Below, piece by piece: positions 1 to 8,708 of a stretch of DNA of 64,000 bases (position 1 is the first letter of the stretch; every line of letters begins with the position of its first letter). Both the position numbers and the translations under genes were made by a program. Where the stretch lies: NCBI RefSeq assembly GCF_038433135.1, contig NZ_JBCDMV010000002.1, positions 186,001-250,000 on the forward strand, in the 5' to 3' direction. A model generated the notes under the pieces. That model did not search any database and was not told the origin of the DNA. It was given only the letters and a program-made list of their open reading frames with translations. This stretch comes from Luteococcus sp038433135 (GTDB lineage Bacteria; Actinomycetota; Actinomycetes; Propionibacteriales; Propionibacteriaceae).

Positions 1-1
1 C

Positions 2-61
2 GACCCGAACGCGCCGCTGCCCACCAAGTCCACCGCCCAGCCGGAAGATGGGGACGCGTGA
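2..61 (+). CDS. C-terminal end of an upstream CDS, probably the ABC ATPase partner
   Basis: The frame beginning at position 2 is open from the left edge and stops at TGA 59-61, leaving a 19-residue proline-rich and charged tail that ends DGDA. The stop shares its A with the ATG of the following permease gene (TGATG), a typical translational-coupling overlap. FtsX-type permeases usually follow their ATP-binding subunit, so this is probably the end of that ATPase. No ATPase motif lies inside the window, so the family is inferred from context only. Confidence 0.5.
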   Translation, partial: DPNAPLPTKSTAQPEDGDA

Positions 62-2499
62 TGTTCAACTCCCTCGCGCTTCGGTTGGCCCGCCGGGATC
101 TGGCCACCCACAAGGGTCGCAGCCTACTGATCTGTCTGCTGATCGCCCTGCCGATGGCGGTGATGGGATTCGTCTCCGTGCTGGCCGCCAGCTCTGACGC
201 CACCGGGGCCGAGCAGGAAGCCCAACAGTTTGGCCAAGCCGTCGCTGAGGTCACCTCGGCAGACGGGGTGCAGCCAGTGATGAAGGAACAGCCCAAGCTC
301 ACCGCGGAGCAGCGAGGCATTCCCAGCACCGTGCGGCAGGTGAAGCTCGTGGTGGATGGTGTCCCGCATGTCGAGCAGATCGTTGCCACGGATCTGGCGG
401 ATCCCGCCCAGCGCGGGCGGGTGGTGGGGGACCTCTCCGGTGACCGGGCCGGCATCTGGGTTTCCTCCCTACTGGCCAAGCGGTACCAACTGCACTCGGG
501 TGGTCGTGTGGCCGTCAACGGCAAGGAGTACCAGATCAGTGGCGTGCTGAGGCGCCCCTATGGCGGAGTCTTCGTCTTCCCCGGCCATCCACTGGCCGGA
601 CGGGATCTGCAGTCGGTGCTGGTGGTTGGCAAGGCTCCCACCACGGACCAGCAGCGCGACTGGCTGGCCCAAGGTCTCGGCTACAGCCTTCCCGGCGAGA
701 ATTCGGCTGCAGCCGATTCGGCCCTCGTCGGCCTTGCCGGAGCCTGGGCCCCCATTCTGCTGACCGGAGCGCTGATCATCAGTGTGATCGCGTCGACGAT
801 GGCGGCCGCGGCCTTCTCCATCGGCGTCGCCCAGCAGCGCCGAAGCCTGTCGTTGATCTCCATCACCGGTGCCCCCGGTGCGGTGCTGCAACGGATCGTC
901 GCCGCCCAGGGACTGGTGCTCGGCGTCCCGTCCGCCCTGCTCGGTGTCGGGCTCGGTGCCGGTGTCGGCGCCCTGCTGGTGCGGCAATGGCTCGCCCGAG
1001 GCGTCGACTACTTCGCCGGGGTGCACATTCCGTGGGTGCTGCTGCCGCTGATTGCCCTGATCGGGGCGACGGCTGCGGTGCTGGCCGCTTGGCTGCCCGC
1101 CTGCAAACTGGCCCATCAGGACGTTCTGGCCGGGGTGCGGTCGGAATCCGAGTCCGCCGTCCCGGCCCGCTTCTCCCGCGCGGGTGCCGCGCTGGTGCTG
1201 GCCGCACTGCTTGCCGTGGTGCTGGGCAGCCGCTTCGCGAACCTGAGCGCCGAGCCCTATGCCCGTGGCCTGCACGTGGAGAACTACGTGATCGCCGGCA
1301 TGATCGCCTGCGCACTGGTCTTCTTCGGGCTGCTGCTGAATGCCGGCTGGCTGTTGTCCCTGCTGGGGAAGCTCTCCAAGCACGGTCCGCTGCCGTGGCG
1401 GCTGGCGCTGCGCGATGGGTCACGTCACCGGGCGCGCGCGGTGTCCACCGTCGCGGCGGCCATGGCAGCCGCCACCCTGTTGTCCGCTGCCATGGCCGCC
1501 TTCAGCTCGTTGGGCGCCGAGCGGCTGGCCAATGTTCAGCCCGAACGCCCCGGCTGGGGGATGCTCAGTCTCGTCGACGTGGACAGCAAGCCAGTCTCCC
1601 CACAGACCGTCTCGGCCGCCGTCGCCGTCATCGGCAAACACCTTGGGCCGGTGGCGCAGCAGGTGACGTTGGGCAAGCCGGATGCATCGAACATCAGCCT
1701 GGACTTCGAGTGCACCTCGGGTTCCTGCAGCTATCCGAGCATTCTGGTGGCCACGGCACCACAGGCCGTCGCGCTGCTGGGGGAGGTCGTGGATGACGCG
1801 GCGTTGAAGACCCTGGCGTCGGGTGGCGCCATCGCGACCCGACCGGAGGCAGTGCGCGGCGGGAGAGCCAGCTTCTCCCTGATCAAGGGCGACGATCTGC
1901 AACCCGTCGCCATCCCCGCTGTCGTCGTCGATGGTTCGGCCGACGTTGTCCTGGTCTCTGAAGCCACCGGCAAGAAGCTGCAGCTGGGGGATCCGACTCC
2001 GACGCTGCTCTTCAGGGTGGGGGCAGCCCCCAGCGTCGATCAGGTGTCCGCGGCGTCGACGGACCTGGCGTCGCTCGGGCTGTCGAGCGATCCGCAGATC
2101 GAGACCGTGCCCACCGATGGTTACTCCCTCGTGAACCACTACCTGCTGCCGGTGGGGCTGGGGCTGCTGCTGGTGATTGCGCTCATCACCACGGCACTGG
2201 GCCTGAAGGATGTCCGCGCCAGTCACGAGACGATGGCGGCGGTCGGGGCCAGCTCGGTCACGATCCGCACCATGGCCGCGGCCCAGGCGTGGGTGGCCAA
2301 TGGGCTGGGCATCCTGCTGGGCATGGTGACTGGCCTCCTGCCGATGGCGGCGGTGATCGGCGCCTCGGGTGGCCGCTTCCCCTTTGCCGCACCGTGGGGT
2401 TATCTGGCCGTCGTGCTGCTGCTGGCGCCCTTGCTGGCGACGGGGCTGGCCTGGTTGCTGACCCGTCCACCGGCGCCGCGCGCCGTCCGGATCGACTGA
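61..2499 (+). CDS. FtsX-family ABC transporter permease
   Basis: This 812-residue membrane protein has the duplicated architecture of MacB/FtsX-type ABC permeases. An N-terminal membrane segment (about residues 20-42) is followed by a large extracytoplasmic region, a cluster of hydrophobic segments (about 225-345), two further segments with a second extracytoplasmic domain, and a final three-helix block (about 690-800). Such permeases work with a separate ATPase in lipoprotein, peptide or signal handling at the membrane; the substrate cannot be read from sequence. ATG 61 is preferred over GTG 58 because it overlaps the upstream stop as TGATG. Confidence 0.85.
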   Translation: MFNSLALRLARRDLATHKGRSLLICLLIALPMAVMGFVSVLAASSDATGAEQEAQQFGQAVAEVTSADGVQPVMKEQPKLTAEQRGIPSTVRQVKLVVDGVPHVEQIVATDLADPAQRGRVVGDLSGDRAGIWVSSLLAKRYQLHSGGRVAVNGKEYQISGVLRRPYGGVFVFPGHPLAGRDLQSVLVVGKAPTTDQQRDWLAQGLGYSLPGENSAAADSALVGLAGAWAPILLTGALIISVIASTMAAAAFSIGVAQQRRSLSLISITGAPGAVLQRIVAAQGLVLGVPSALLGVGLGAGVGALLVRQWLARGVDYFAGVHIPWVLLPLIALIGATAAVLAAWLPACKLAHQDVLAGVRSESESAVPARFSRAGAALVLAALLAVVLGSRFANLSAEPYARGLHVENYVIAGMIACALVFFGLLLNAGWLLSLLGKLSKHGPLPWRLALRDGSRHRARAVSTVAAAMAAATLLSAAMAAFSSLGAERLANVQPERPGWGMLSLVDVDSKPVSPQTVSAAVAVIGKHLGPVAQQVTLGKPDASNISLDFECTSGSCSYPSILVATAPQAVALLGEVVDDAALKTLASGGAIATRPEAVRGGRASFSLIKGDDLQPVAIPAVVVDGSADVVLVSEATGKKLQLGDPTPTLLFRVGAAPSVDQVSAASTDLASLGLSSDPQIETVPTDGYSLVNHYLLPVGLGLLLVIALITTALGLKDVRASHETMAAVGASSVTIRTMAAAQAWVANGLGILLGMVTGLLPMAAVIGASGGRFPFAAPWGYLAVVLLLAPLLATGLAWLLTRPPAPRAVRID

Positions 2500-2513
2500 G
2501 AGTGCGCAGACCG

Positions 2514-3164
2514 ATGGCCCTCACCCTGGCCCAACCCGTCTGGCGAACGGGCAGCCCGCACCACAGCACCCCCGCGCGCGAGCGGATGGCCACCGGGGCC
2601 ACCCTGATCACGCTGATCCGGACCGCCGCCTCCGGCGTGCTCGCCTTCCATGCGGCACGTGTCGACAGCCTGCCGTGGCTGCTCTGGGCGCTGGCGGTCT
2701 ACTGGATCGGGGACATGGCCGACGGCGCCTGCGCCCGGTACTTCGACCACGAGACCCGCTTCGGGGCGGTGCTGGACATTGTCTGCGACCGGTTCAACGC
2801 GGGCGCCTTCTACCTGGGGCTGGGCTGGCTGCGGCCGGAGCTGGCCTGGCCGATTGCGCTCTACGTCGCCGAGTTCATGACCGTCGACACGGTCAACTCT
2901 CTGGCCTTCCTGGCCTGGCCGACGCGCTCACCCAACTACTTCTACGAGGTGGATCGCCCCGTCTGGTTGCTGAACTGGTCCAAGCCCGCCAAGGCGGCCA
3001 ATTCCGCCATCTTCGCGATCCTGCTGATCCTCACCGGCTGGGTCTGGCTGGGCTTCCTGATCGCCGGGGTGATGTGGCTGGTGAAGCTGTGGACGCTGCG
3101 ACGGATCATGGCCATCGGGCTGCCCCTGCCGACGCCAGGGCCCAGGACCGGAGCCGACGCATGA
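2514..3164 (+). CDS. CDP-alcohol phosphatidyltransferase family protein
   Basis: The 216-residue product is a small multi-pass membrane enzyme. It carries the complete CDP-alcohol phosphotransferase signature DGxxAR-x8-GxxxD-xxxD: DGACAR, then G, D and D at the required spacing, about residues 68-90. The family transfers a phosphate-linked head group or polyol between CDP-activated lipid and an alcohol. Which phospholipid is made is not evident. ATG 2514 was chosen; an in-frame GTG at 2502 would add four residues. The stop overlaps the next start (ATGA at 3161-3164), so the two membrane genes are probably co-translated. Confidence 0.8.
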   Translation: MALTLAQPVWRTGSPHHSTPARERMATGATLITLIRTAASGVLAFHAARVDSLPWLLWALAVYWIGDMADGACARYFDHETRFGAVLDIVCDRFNAGAFYLGLGWLRPELAWPIALYVAEFMTVDTVNSLAFLAWPTRSPNYFYEVDRPVWLLNWSKPAKAANSAIFAILLILTGWVWLGFLIAGVMWLVKLWTLRRIMAIGLPLPTPGPRTGADA

Positions 3165-3625
3165 CCACGCTGCTCCTGCTGCTGGGGGTGTCCTTCGTCT
3201 CGGCCTTCGTCCCGGTGGTCAACCTGGAGGCCTACCTGGTGGGGCAGTCCGCTCTGGCACCCGGTGGGGTGCTGGCGAGTGCGCTGGTGGCCGCGCTGGG
3301 GCAGATGCTCGGCAAGGCGATCTGGTACGAGCTGGGCGCCAACATCGCCCGGATTCCGTGGTTGGCCGCCAAGGTGCAGTCGCCCAAGTGGCAGGTCAGG
3401 CACGACGAGTTGGAGGCCCAGCTGCAGGGGCGGCCCTGGTTCACCGCGGGGACGCTGTTGCTGTCGGCCGCGGTGGGCTTTCCGCCCTTCGCCATCATGT
3501 CCGTGCTGGCCGGGGACCTGAAGGTGCCGCGGCCAGTCTTCTGGGCCACCGGCTATGCCGGGCGCTTCATCCGCTTCTGGGCGACGCTCGGTGCCGCCGA
3601 CCAGCTGATCGCCTGGCTCTCCTGA
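3161..3625 (+). CDS. small DedA/VTT-like membrane protein
   Basis: The 154-residue protein is mostly hydrophobic. It has an N-terminal membrane segment, a conserved-looking GxxLGKxxWYELG region near residue 50, and a C-terminal part with an FPPF motif and a GRFIRFW segment, resembling short VTT/SNARE-associated (YqaA/DedA-like) proteins. These are proposed lipid-handling membrane proteins, so its coupling by a 4-bp ATGA overlap to a CDP-alcohol phosphatidyltransferase is suggestive. Family assignment rests on pattern recognition and no catalytic motif exists to check. Confidence 0.6.
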   Translation: MTTLLLLLGVSFVSAFVPVVNLEAYLVGQSALAPGGVLASALVAALGQMLGKAIWYELGANIARIPWLAAKVQSPKWQVRHDELEAQLQGRPWFTAGTLLLSAAVGFPPFAIMSVLAGDLKVPRPVFWATGYAGRFIRFWATLGAADQLIAWLS

Positions 3626-3743
3626 GCTTCTGTGGCCATCGCCTCGGCATGGCGGTTTCGGCTGCCCAGCCCATCAGTCGGCGTCCCGCTGAGGGGGACG
3701 GGCCAATTACTTCACTTCTCAATCACGGGTTAGCATCGCCCCC

Positions 3744-4943
3744 GTGTCCACCACCCCCATGCCGACCCCCGACGCTCGTCCCCGCCTGTGGACCCGACTG
3801 TTCACGGCCCTGACCGTCGCCAACTTCTGCGTCGCGGTGATCTTCTACATCCTCACCTCCACGGTGAGCGGCTGGGCCATGACCACCCTGGGGGCCAGTC
3901 AGACGCAGGCCGGGCTGGTGGGCACCGCCTGGTTCATCGGCGCCATGGTGGCCCGGCTGTTCAGCGGCCGCACCCTCACCCTGCTGGGCGAGCGCACCAC
4001 GGTGCTGGTCAGCCTGGCTCTGATGCTGGCCGGCGGTCTGCTCTACTTCACCTGCGATTCGGTGCCCGCGCTGCTGGCCCTGCGCTTCGTGCACGGCATC
4101 GGTTTCGGGCTGGCGGCGACGGCGGTGGGCGCCGCTGCCCTCTCCCGGTTGCCGATCACCCGTCGCGGCGAGGGCTCGGGCTGGTTCACCTTCGGGATGG
4201 CGATCGCCGCCGGGCTGGGCCCGATGTTCGGCAGCATCCTGCAGCGCAGCCCGCTGGGACAGTTCGCGGTCTTCGTCGCCGCCGTCGCCTGCGGCGTCGT
4301 GTCGCTCACCCTGACCCTGCTGGTGGCGCCCCGGCTGCACCCGCGCGACCGCAAGCCCCGCACGTCGGGCTTCCGGCTGGCCGACTACCTGGATCTCACC
4401 GTGCTGCCGATCGCCCTGGTGGTGGGGCTGTGCGCGATGCCCTTCGGCGCCATCCTCACCCTGCTCGGTCCCTTCGCCAGCTCGCTCGGGCTGGACGGCG
4501 CCGCCGGTCACTACTTCCTGGCCTATGCCGTGGTGATCTCGGTCTCCCGACCCGTCGCGGGCATCCTGCAGGACCGGCACGGTGACACCTCGATCATGCT
4601 GCCGATCATGGTGGCGATGGTCGGCGGCATCGTGCTCACCGCCATGGCCAGCACTTACTGGGGACTGGTGGCCGCCGGGGCGCTGCTCGGGCTGGGCCAC
4701 GGCACCCTGGTGCCCGCCGGGCAGACCGTCGCGCTCAATCTGGTCGGCTCGGCCCGCGCCGGAATCGGGGTGGGCAGCTACTTCCTCTTCGTCGACGCCG
4801 GGACGGGGATCGGCCCCTTCCTGCTGGGTGCCCTGGTGGGGCCGATCGGCTACCGGGGGGCCTTCCTGGTGGGAGCCGGCTGTGGCTTCGCCGGTCTGCT
4901 GGCGATGCTGGTGCTCCGACGCCGGCTGGCCGCCGCACGCTGA
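3744..4943 (+). CDS. major facilitator superfamily transporter
   Basis: The 399-residue protein has about twelve hydrophobic segments in two halves, with an MFS-like loop motif (ARLFSGRTLTLLGER) after the second segment and a related RPVAGILQDRHGD loop in the second half. Both resemble the GxLxDRxGxR motif of drug/sugar MFS exporters. The substrate is unknown. The GTG start has no Shine-Dalgarno; TAGCAT at 3731-3736 lies seven bases upstream, so the mRNA is probably leaderless. Confidence 0.8.
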   Translation: MSTTPMPTPDARPRLWTRLFTALTVANFCVAVIFYILTSTVSGWAMTTLGASQTQAGLVGTAWFIGAMVARLFSGRTLTLLGERTTVLVSLALMLAGGLLYFTCDSVPALLALRFVHGIGFGLAATAVGAAALSRLPITRRGEGSGWFTFGMAIAAGLGPMFGSILQRSPLGQFAVFVAAVACGVVSLTLTLLVAPRLHPRDRKPRTSGFRLADYLDLTVLPIALVVGLCAMPFGAILTLLGPFASSLGLDGAAGHYFLAYAVVISVSRPVAGILQDRHGDTSIMLPIMVAMVGGIVLTAMASTYWGLVAAGALLGLGHGTLVPAGQTVALNLVGSARAGIGVGSYFLFVDAGTGIGPFLLGALVGPIGYRGAFLVGAGCGFAGLLAMLVLRRRLAAAR

Positions 4944-5011
4944 TCTGGCCCGGATGGCCCGCTGAACCGGCGCCGGCAGATCCACCCGGTACCACGGTGC
5001 ACGTCGGACCG

Positions 5012-5043
5012 CCCCGGGCACGTGGTGCAGCGCGTGCCCGGGG
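5012..5043 (+). terminator. GC-rich hairpin after the MFS gene
   Basis: CCCCGGGCACG (5012-5022) pairs with CGTGCCCGGGG (5033-5043) around a 10-base loop. It sits inside a weaker outer inverted repeat, ACGGTGCAC (4994-5002) and GTGCACCGT (5054-5062). There is no U-tract, which is common for actinobacterial terminators. Confidence 0.5.
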
Positions 5044-5110
5044 AACTTGGAATGTGCACCGTCGGATCTGGACGGCGGGGGTGGCCTTCTTGGCCTGGCG
5101 TGAAATGCGT

Positions 5111-5139
5111 TTGGGGCTCCCGTCGCATCCGCCTAGAAT
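5111..5139 (+). promoter_or_regulatory. candidate promoter of the ileS leader
   Basis: TTGGGG (5111-5116) and TAGAAT (5134-5139) are separated by 17 bases. Transcription would begin near 5146, just ahead of the T-box stem I. Confidence 0.5.
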
Positions 5140-5145
5140 GAGCCC

Positions 5146-5335
5146 GTCGCAAGGCACTGATGGGGCCATCACCCCGGAGCTGCCGGAAGAACGGCCGGGC
5201 AACCGGCTCACTAGACCCGGCCGCGACGAGCAAGAGTGGGGGAGGCAACACTCCCCAAGGAGGGTGGTACCGCGGGCCGCCCGGACACGCGTCCGGCAGT
5301 CTCGTCCCTTCGTCTGAAGACCCGACGAAGAGGAC
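5146..5335 (+). ncRNA. T-box riboswitch controlling ileS (translational type)
   Basis: The leader of ileS contains the T-box core AGGGTGGTACCGCG at 5261-5274, which binds the acceptor end of uncharged tRNA. A short GC-rich stem near 5160-5180 presents GCCATCACC, so ATC (Ile) is a plausible specifier in an ultrashort stem I as known for actinobacterial ileS T-boxes. Downstream, GTCC+CTTCGTC (5304-5314) can pair with GACGAAG+GGAC (5324-5335, one bulged A), burying the Shine-Dalgarno GAAGAGGA next to ATG 5340. This indicates control of translation initiation rather than attenuation. Confidence 0.85.
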
Positions 5336-5339
5336 AGCG

Positions 5340-8300
5340 ATGAGCACCGACGCACAGACCCCCCAGAACCGGTACAAGTCCGTCCCGGCCCAGATCGACC
5401 TGCCGGCCATGGAGCACGAGATCCTGGACTTCTGGGCCCAGAACAAGACCTTTGACCAGACCCTGGCCAAGACCGCCGACGGCGAGCCGTGGACCTTCTA
5501 CGAGGGCCCGCCCACCGCCAACGGCCAGCCCGGCACCCACCACATTGAGGCCCGCGTCTTCAAGGACGTCTTCCCGCGCTTCAAGACCATGCAGGGCCGA
5601 CGGGTGGACCGCAAGGCCGGCTGGGACTGCCACGGCCTGCCCGTGGAACTGGCGGTGGAGAAGGAGGTCGGCATCGACTCCAAGGACCAGATCGAGGAGT
5701 ACGGCGTTGAGGCCTTCAACGCGAAGTGCCGCGAATCGGTCAGCCGTCACGTCGGCCAGTTCGCCGAGCTCACCAACCGGATGGGCTACTGGGTGAACAT
5801 GGACGAGGCCTACTGGACGATGGCCCCGGAGTACGTCGACTCCGAGTGGTGGGCGCTGAAGACCATCTTCGACAAGGGCCTGCTGGTGGAGGACTTCCGT
5901 GTCGCCCCCTACTGCCCGCACGACCAGACCGCCCTCTCGGACCACGAGCTGGCGCAGGGCTACGAGGACACCGTCGACACCACCGTCTTCGCCCGCTTCC
6001 CGCTGACCAGCGGCCCGCTGGCCGGCAAGGCGGACCTGGCCATCTGGACCACCACCCCGTGGACCCTGATCGCCAATGTCACCGTCGCCGCGGGTGGGGA
6101 CATCGACTACTGCGTCGCCCACAAGGACGGCGAGACCCCCGTCGTGCTGGCCGTGGAGAACGTTGCCACCGCCCTCGACGAGAGCTGGACCATCGGCGAG
6201 ACCTTCAAGGGTGCGCAGATGGAGGGCTGGACCTACCAGCGTCCCTTCGACTGCATGGAGCAGCCGGGCAAGAGCTGGTTCGTGGTGCTGGAGGACTATG
6301 TCGCCGTGGGTGAGGGCACTGGCCTGGTGCATCAGGCGATGGCCTTCGGCCAGGACGATTACGAGTCCAACAAGCGCAACGGCGTGGAATTCGTCAACCC
6401 AATCGGCGTCGACGGCTGCTTCAAGGACGGCCAGGGATTTGTCTCTGGCCTCTTCTTCAAGGCCGCGGACCCGGTGATCATCGACCAGCTGCGCGAGGCC
6501 GGGCTGCTGCTGAGCACCCTGGACCACGAACACCCCTACCCGCACTGTTGGCGCTGCCACACGCCGCTGATGTACTACGCCATGCCCAGCTGGTACATCC
6601 GCACCACGCAGCGCAAGGAGCAGCTGCTGGCCGAGAACGAGAAGACCAACTGGTACCCCGAATCGATCAAGCACGGCCGCTTCGGTGACTGGCTGAACAA
6701 CAACATCGACTGGGCGCTGAGCCGCAGCCGCTACTGGGGCACGCCGCTGCCCGTCTGGCGCAATGACGAGGACCCGGCCAAGGTGATCTGCGTCGGATCC
6801 CGGGCGGAGCTGGCCGAACTCAGTGGTCAGCCCGAGGTGGCGACGATGGACCCGCACCGGCCCTTCGTCGACGACGTCACCTTCACCGTCCAGGGCACCA
6901 GCGGCACCTACCGTCGCGTGCCCGAGGTGATCGACGCCTGGTTCGACTCCGGATCGATGCCCTTCGCACAGTGGGGCTTCCCGTGGGTGGAGGGCAGCAA
7001 GGAGAAGTTCGAGGCCAACTACCCGGCCGACTTCATCTGCGAGGCCACGGACCAGACCCGCGGTTGGTTCTACACGCTGATGGCGGTGAACACGCTGGTC
7101 TTCGACCAGAGCTCCTACAAGAACGTGCTCTGCCTGGGCCACATTCTGGCCGAGGACGGCCGCAAGATGAGCAAGCACCTGGGCAACATCCTGCTGCCCA
7201 TCCCGCTGATGGACAAGCACGGTGCCGATGCCGTGCGGTGGTTCATGGCCGCCTCCGGTTCGCCGTGGGCAGCCCGACGAGTGGGCGACGGCACCATCAC
7301 CGAAACGGTCCGCAAGGTGCTGCTGACCTACTGGAATACCGTCGCCTTCCACGCGCTGTACGCAAATGCCAATGGGTGGGTTCCCGGGGCCTCGACAGGC
7401 TCGGCCGCCCTGGGTACGTCCCCCGAGCCTGTCGAGGGGCGTCACGTCCTGGATCGCTGGCTGGTCTCTGCCACCAACCAGCTCGTCGTGGACGTGACCG
7501 AGGCCCTGGAGAACTTCGACACCCAGCACGCGGGCAGTCGGATCGCCGACTTCGTCGACGAGCTGAGCAACTGGTACGTGCGGCGCAGCCGTCGTCGCTT
7601 CTGGGACGGCGACCAGTCCGCGCTGACCACGCTGCACGAGACCCTCGAGGTGCTCACCCGGTTGATGGCGCCACTGGTGCCCTTCATCACCGAACGGGTC
7701 TGGCAGGACCTCTTCGTCACCACCAACCCCGACGCCCCGAAGTCCGTGCACCTGGCCGACTGGCCGGTGGCCGACACCGCGGCGATCAACCCGGAGCTGG
7801 GCAAGGCGATGGAGATGACCAAGCGTCTGGTGGAGCTGGGCCGCAGTGCCCGCGCCGAGGCCAAGGTGAAGACCCGTCAGCCGTTGGCGCGGATGCTGGT
7901 GCCCAGCTATGCGCACGCCCAGCTGGACGACAGCCTGGTGGCGGAGATCGCCGCCGAGTTGAACATCGCCCGGATCGAGTCCTTCAGCTCGGCCGGGGAC
8001 GTCGTCGACTACTCCGCCAAGGGCAACTTCCGCGCCCTGGGCAAGCGCTTCGGCAAGCAGACCCCGCTGGTGGCCAAGGCCATTGCACAGGCCGATGCCG
8101 CGAAGTTGGCCGCCGACCTGACCTCGAACGGCACCGCGACGGTGGACTTCGAGGGCGGCACCCAGGTGAGCGCCGACGAGGTGATCATCTCCGAGCGCCC
8201 CCGCGAGGGCTGGAGCGTGGTCAACGAGCAGGGCGAGACGGTTGCCCTGGATCTGCAGCTCACCCCGGAGCTGGTGCAGGCCGGCCTGGCCCGCGACGTG

Positions 8301-8522
8301 ATCCGCTTCGTCCAGGAGACCCGCAAGGCCACCGGCCTGGAGGTCAGCGACCGGATCAGCCTGCAGTGGGCCGCCGCCGGAGACCTGGCCCAGGCCGTCA
8401 GCACGCACAAGCAGCTGATTGCCGACGAGGTGCTCGCCACCTCGATGGCGCAGGGAATCCAGGCCGACGACTGGGTCGTGGAGAAGGACCTGGGTCTGGC
8501 GGTGCAGGTCACCAAGGCCTGA
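5340..8522 (+). CDS. ileS: isoleucyl-tRNA synthetase
   Basis: The 1060-residue class I synthetase charges tRNA-Ile. The HIGH-equivalent GTHH lies in the N-terminal region (about residue 62), a large editing domain follows, then WFDSGS and the KMSKH loop near residue 609, and an anticodon-binding C-terminal part. ATG 5340 is preceded by the T-box-sequestered ribosome site GAAGAGGA. Oddity: about residues 684-700 (bases 7390-7440) encode STGSAALGTSPEPVEG, two facing copies of the local interspersed repeat, inserted in frame between catalytic and anticodon-binding regions. Confidence 0.97.
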   Translation: MSTDAQTPQNRYKSVPAQIDLPAMEHEILDFWAQNKTFDQTLAKTADGEPWTFYEGPPTANGQPGTHHIEARVFKDVFPRFKTMQGRRVDRKAGWDCHGLPVELAVEKEVGIDSKDQIEEYGVEAFNAKCRESVSRHVGQFAELTNRMGYWVNMDEAYWTMAPEYVDSEWWALKTIFDKGLLVEDFRVAPYCPHDQTALSDHELAQGYEDTVDTTVFARFPLTSGPLAGKADLAIWTTTPWTLIANVTVAAGGDIDYCVAHKDGETPVVLAVENVATALDESWTIGETFKGAQMEGWTYQRPFDCMEQPGKSWFVVLEDYVAVGEGTGLVHQAMAFGQDDYESNKRNGVEFVNPIGVDGCFKDGQGFVSGLFFKAADPVIIDQLREAGLLLSTLDHEHPYPHCWRCHTPLMYYAMPSWYIRTTQRKEQLLAENEKTNWYPESIKHGRFGDWLNNNIDWALSRSRYWGTPLPVWRNDEDPAKVICVGSRAELAELSGQPEVATMDPHRPFVDDVTFTVQGTSGTYRRVPEVIDAWFDSGSMPFAQWGFPWVEGSKEKFEANYPADFICEATDQTRGWFYTLMAVNTLVFDQSSYKNVLCLGHILAEDGRKMSKHLGNILLPIPLMDKHGADAVRWFMAASGSPWAARRVGDGTITETVRKVLLTYWNTVAFHALYANANGWVPGASTGSAALGTSPEPVEGRHVLDRWLVSATNQLVVDVTEALENFDTQHAGSRIADFVDELSNWYVRRSRRRFWDGDQSALTTLHETLEVLTRLMAPLVPFITERVWQDLFVTTNPDAPKSVHLADWPVADTAAINPELGKAMEMTKRLVELGRSARAEAKVKTRQPLARMLVPSYAHAQLDDSLVAEIAAELNIARIESFSSAGDVVDYSAKGNFRALGKRFGKQTPLVAKAIAQADAAKLAADLTSNGTATVDFEGGTQVSADEVIISERPREGWSVVNEQGETVALDLQLTPELVQAGLARDVIRFVQETRKATGLEVSDRISLQWAAAGDLAQAVSTHKQLIADEVLATSMAQGIQADDWVVEKDLGLAVQVTKA
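7390..7437. repeat. REP-like inverted pair inside ileS
   Basis: CCTCGACAGGCTCGG (7390-7404) and CCGAGCCTGTCGAGG (7423-7437) are exact reverse complements 18 bases apart. They are the same unit found in many intergenic regions of the window, here translated in frame. Confidence 0.85.
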
Positions 8523-8565
8523 CTCCAGCCCGGTCGCGCTGAATGCGCTGTTGACCAGCGCGGAC

Positions 8566-8600
8566 ACTACCCGTCGTCCTTCCTGGGGACGGCGGGTAGT
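8566..8600 (+). terminator. rho-independent-type terminator of ileS
   Basis: ACTACCCGtCGTCC (8566-8579) pairs with GGGACGgCGGGTAGT (8586-8600) with a short TTCCTG-type loop, followed by TTTCACT. It lies 44 bases after the ileS stop. Confidence 0.75.
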
Positions 8601-8708
8601 TTCACTCAGTCAATCTTTGGGCAAAGGATGCAACGCGTCGGTGCAGGTGGGGCGTAGTGAAGGAAGGAGGCCGCACAGGAGCCGGCCCCGGAATTCACAG
8701 GAGAGATC

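Noticed and set aside
5211..8567. Open frame of over 1100 codons antisense to ileS
   Set aside because: It mirrors ileS in a high-GC genome, is rich in His, Gly, Gln and Arg, and has no recognisable domain; ileS itself has all synthetase motifs.
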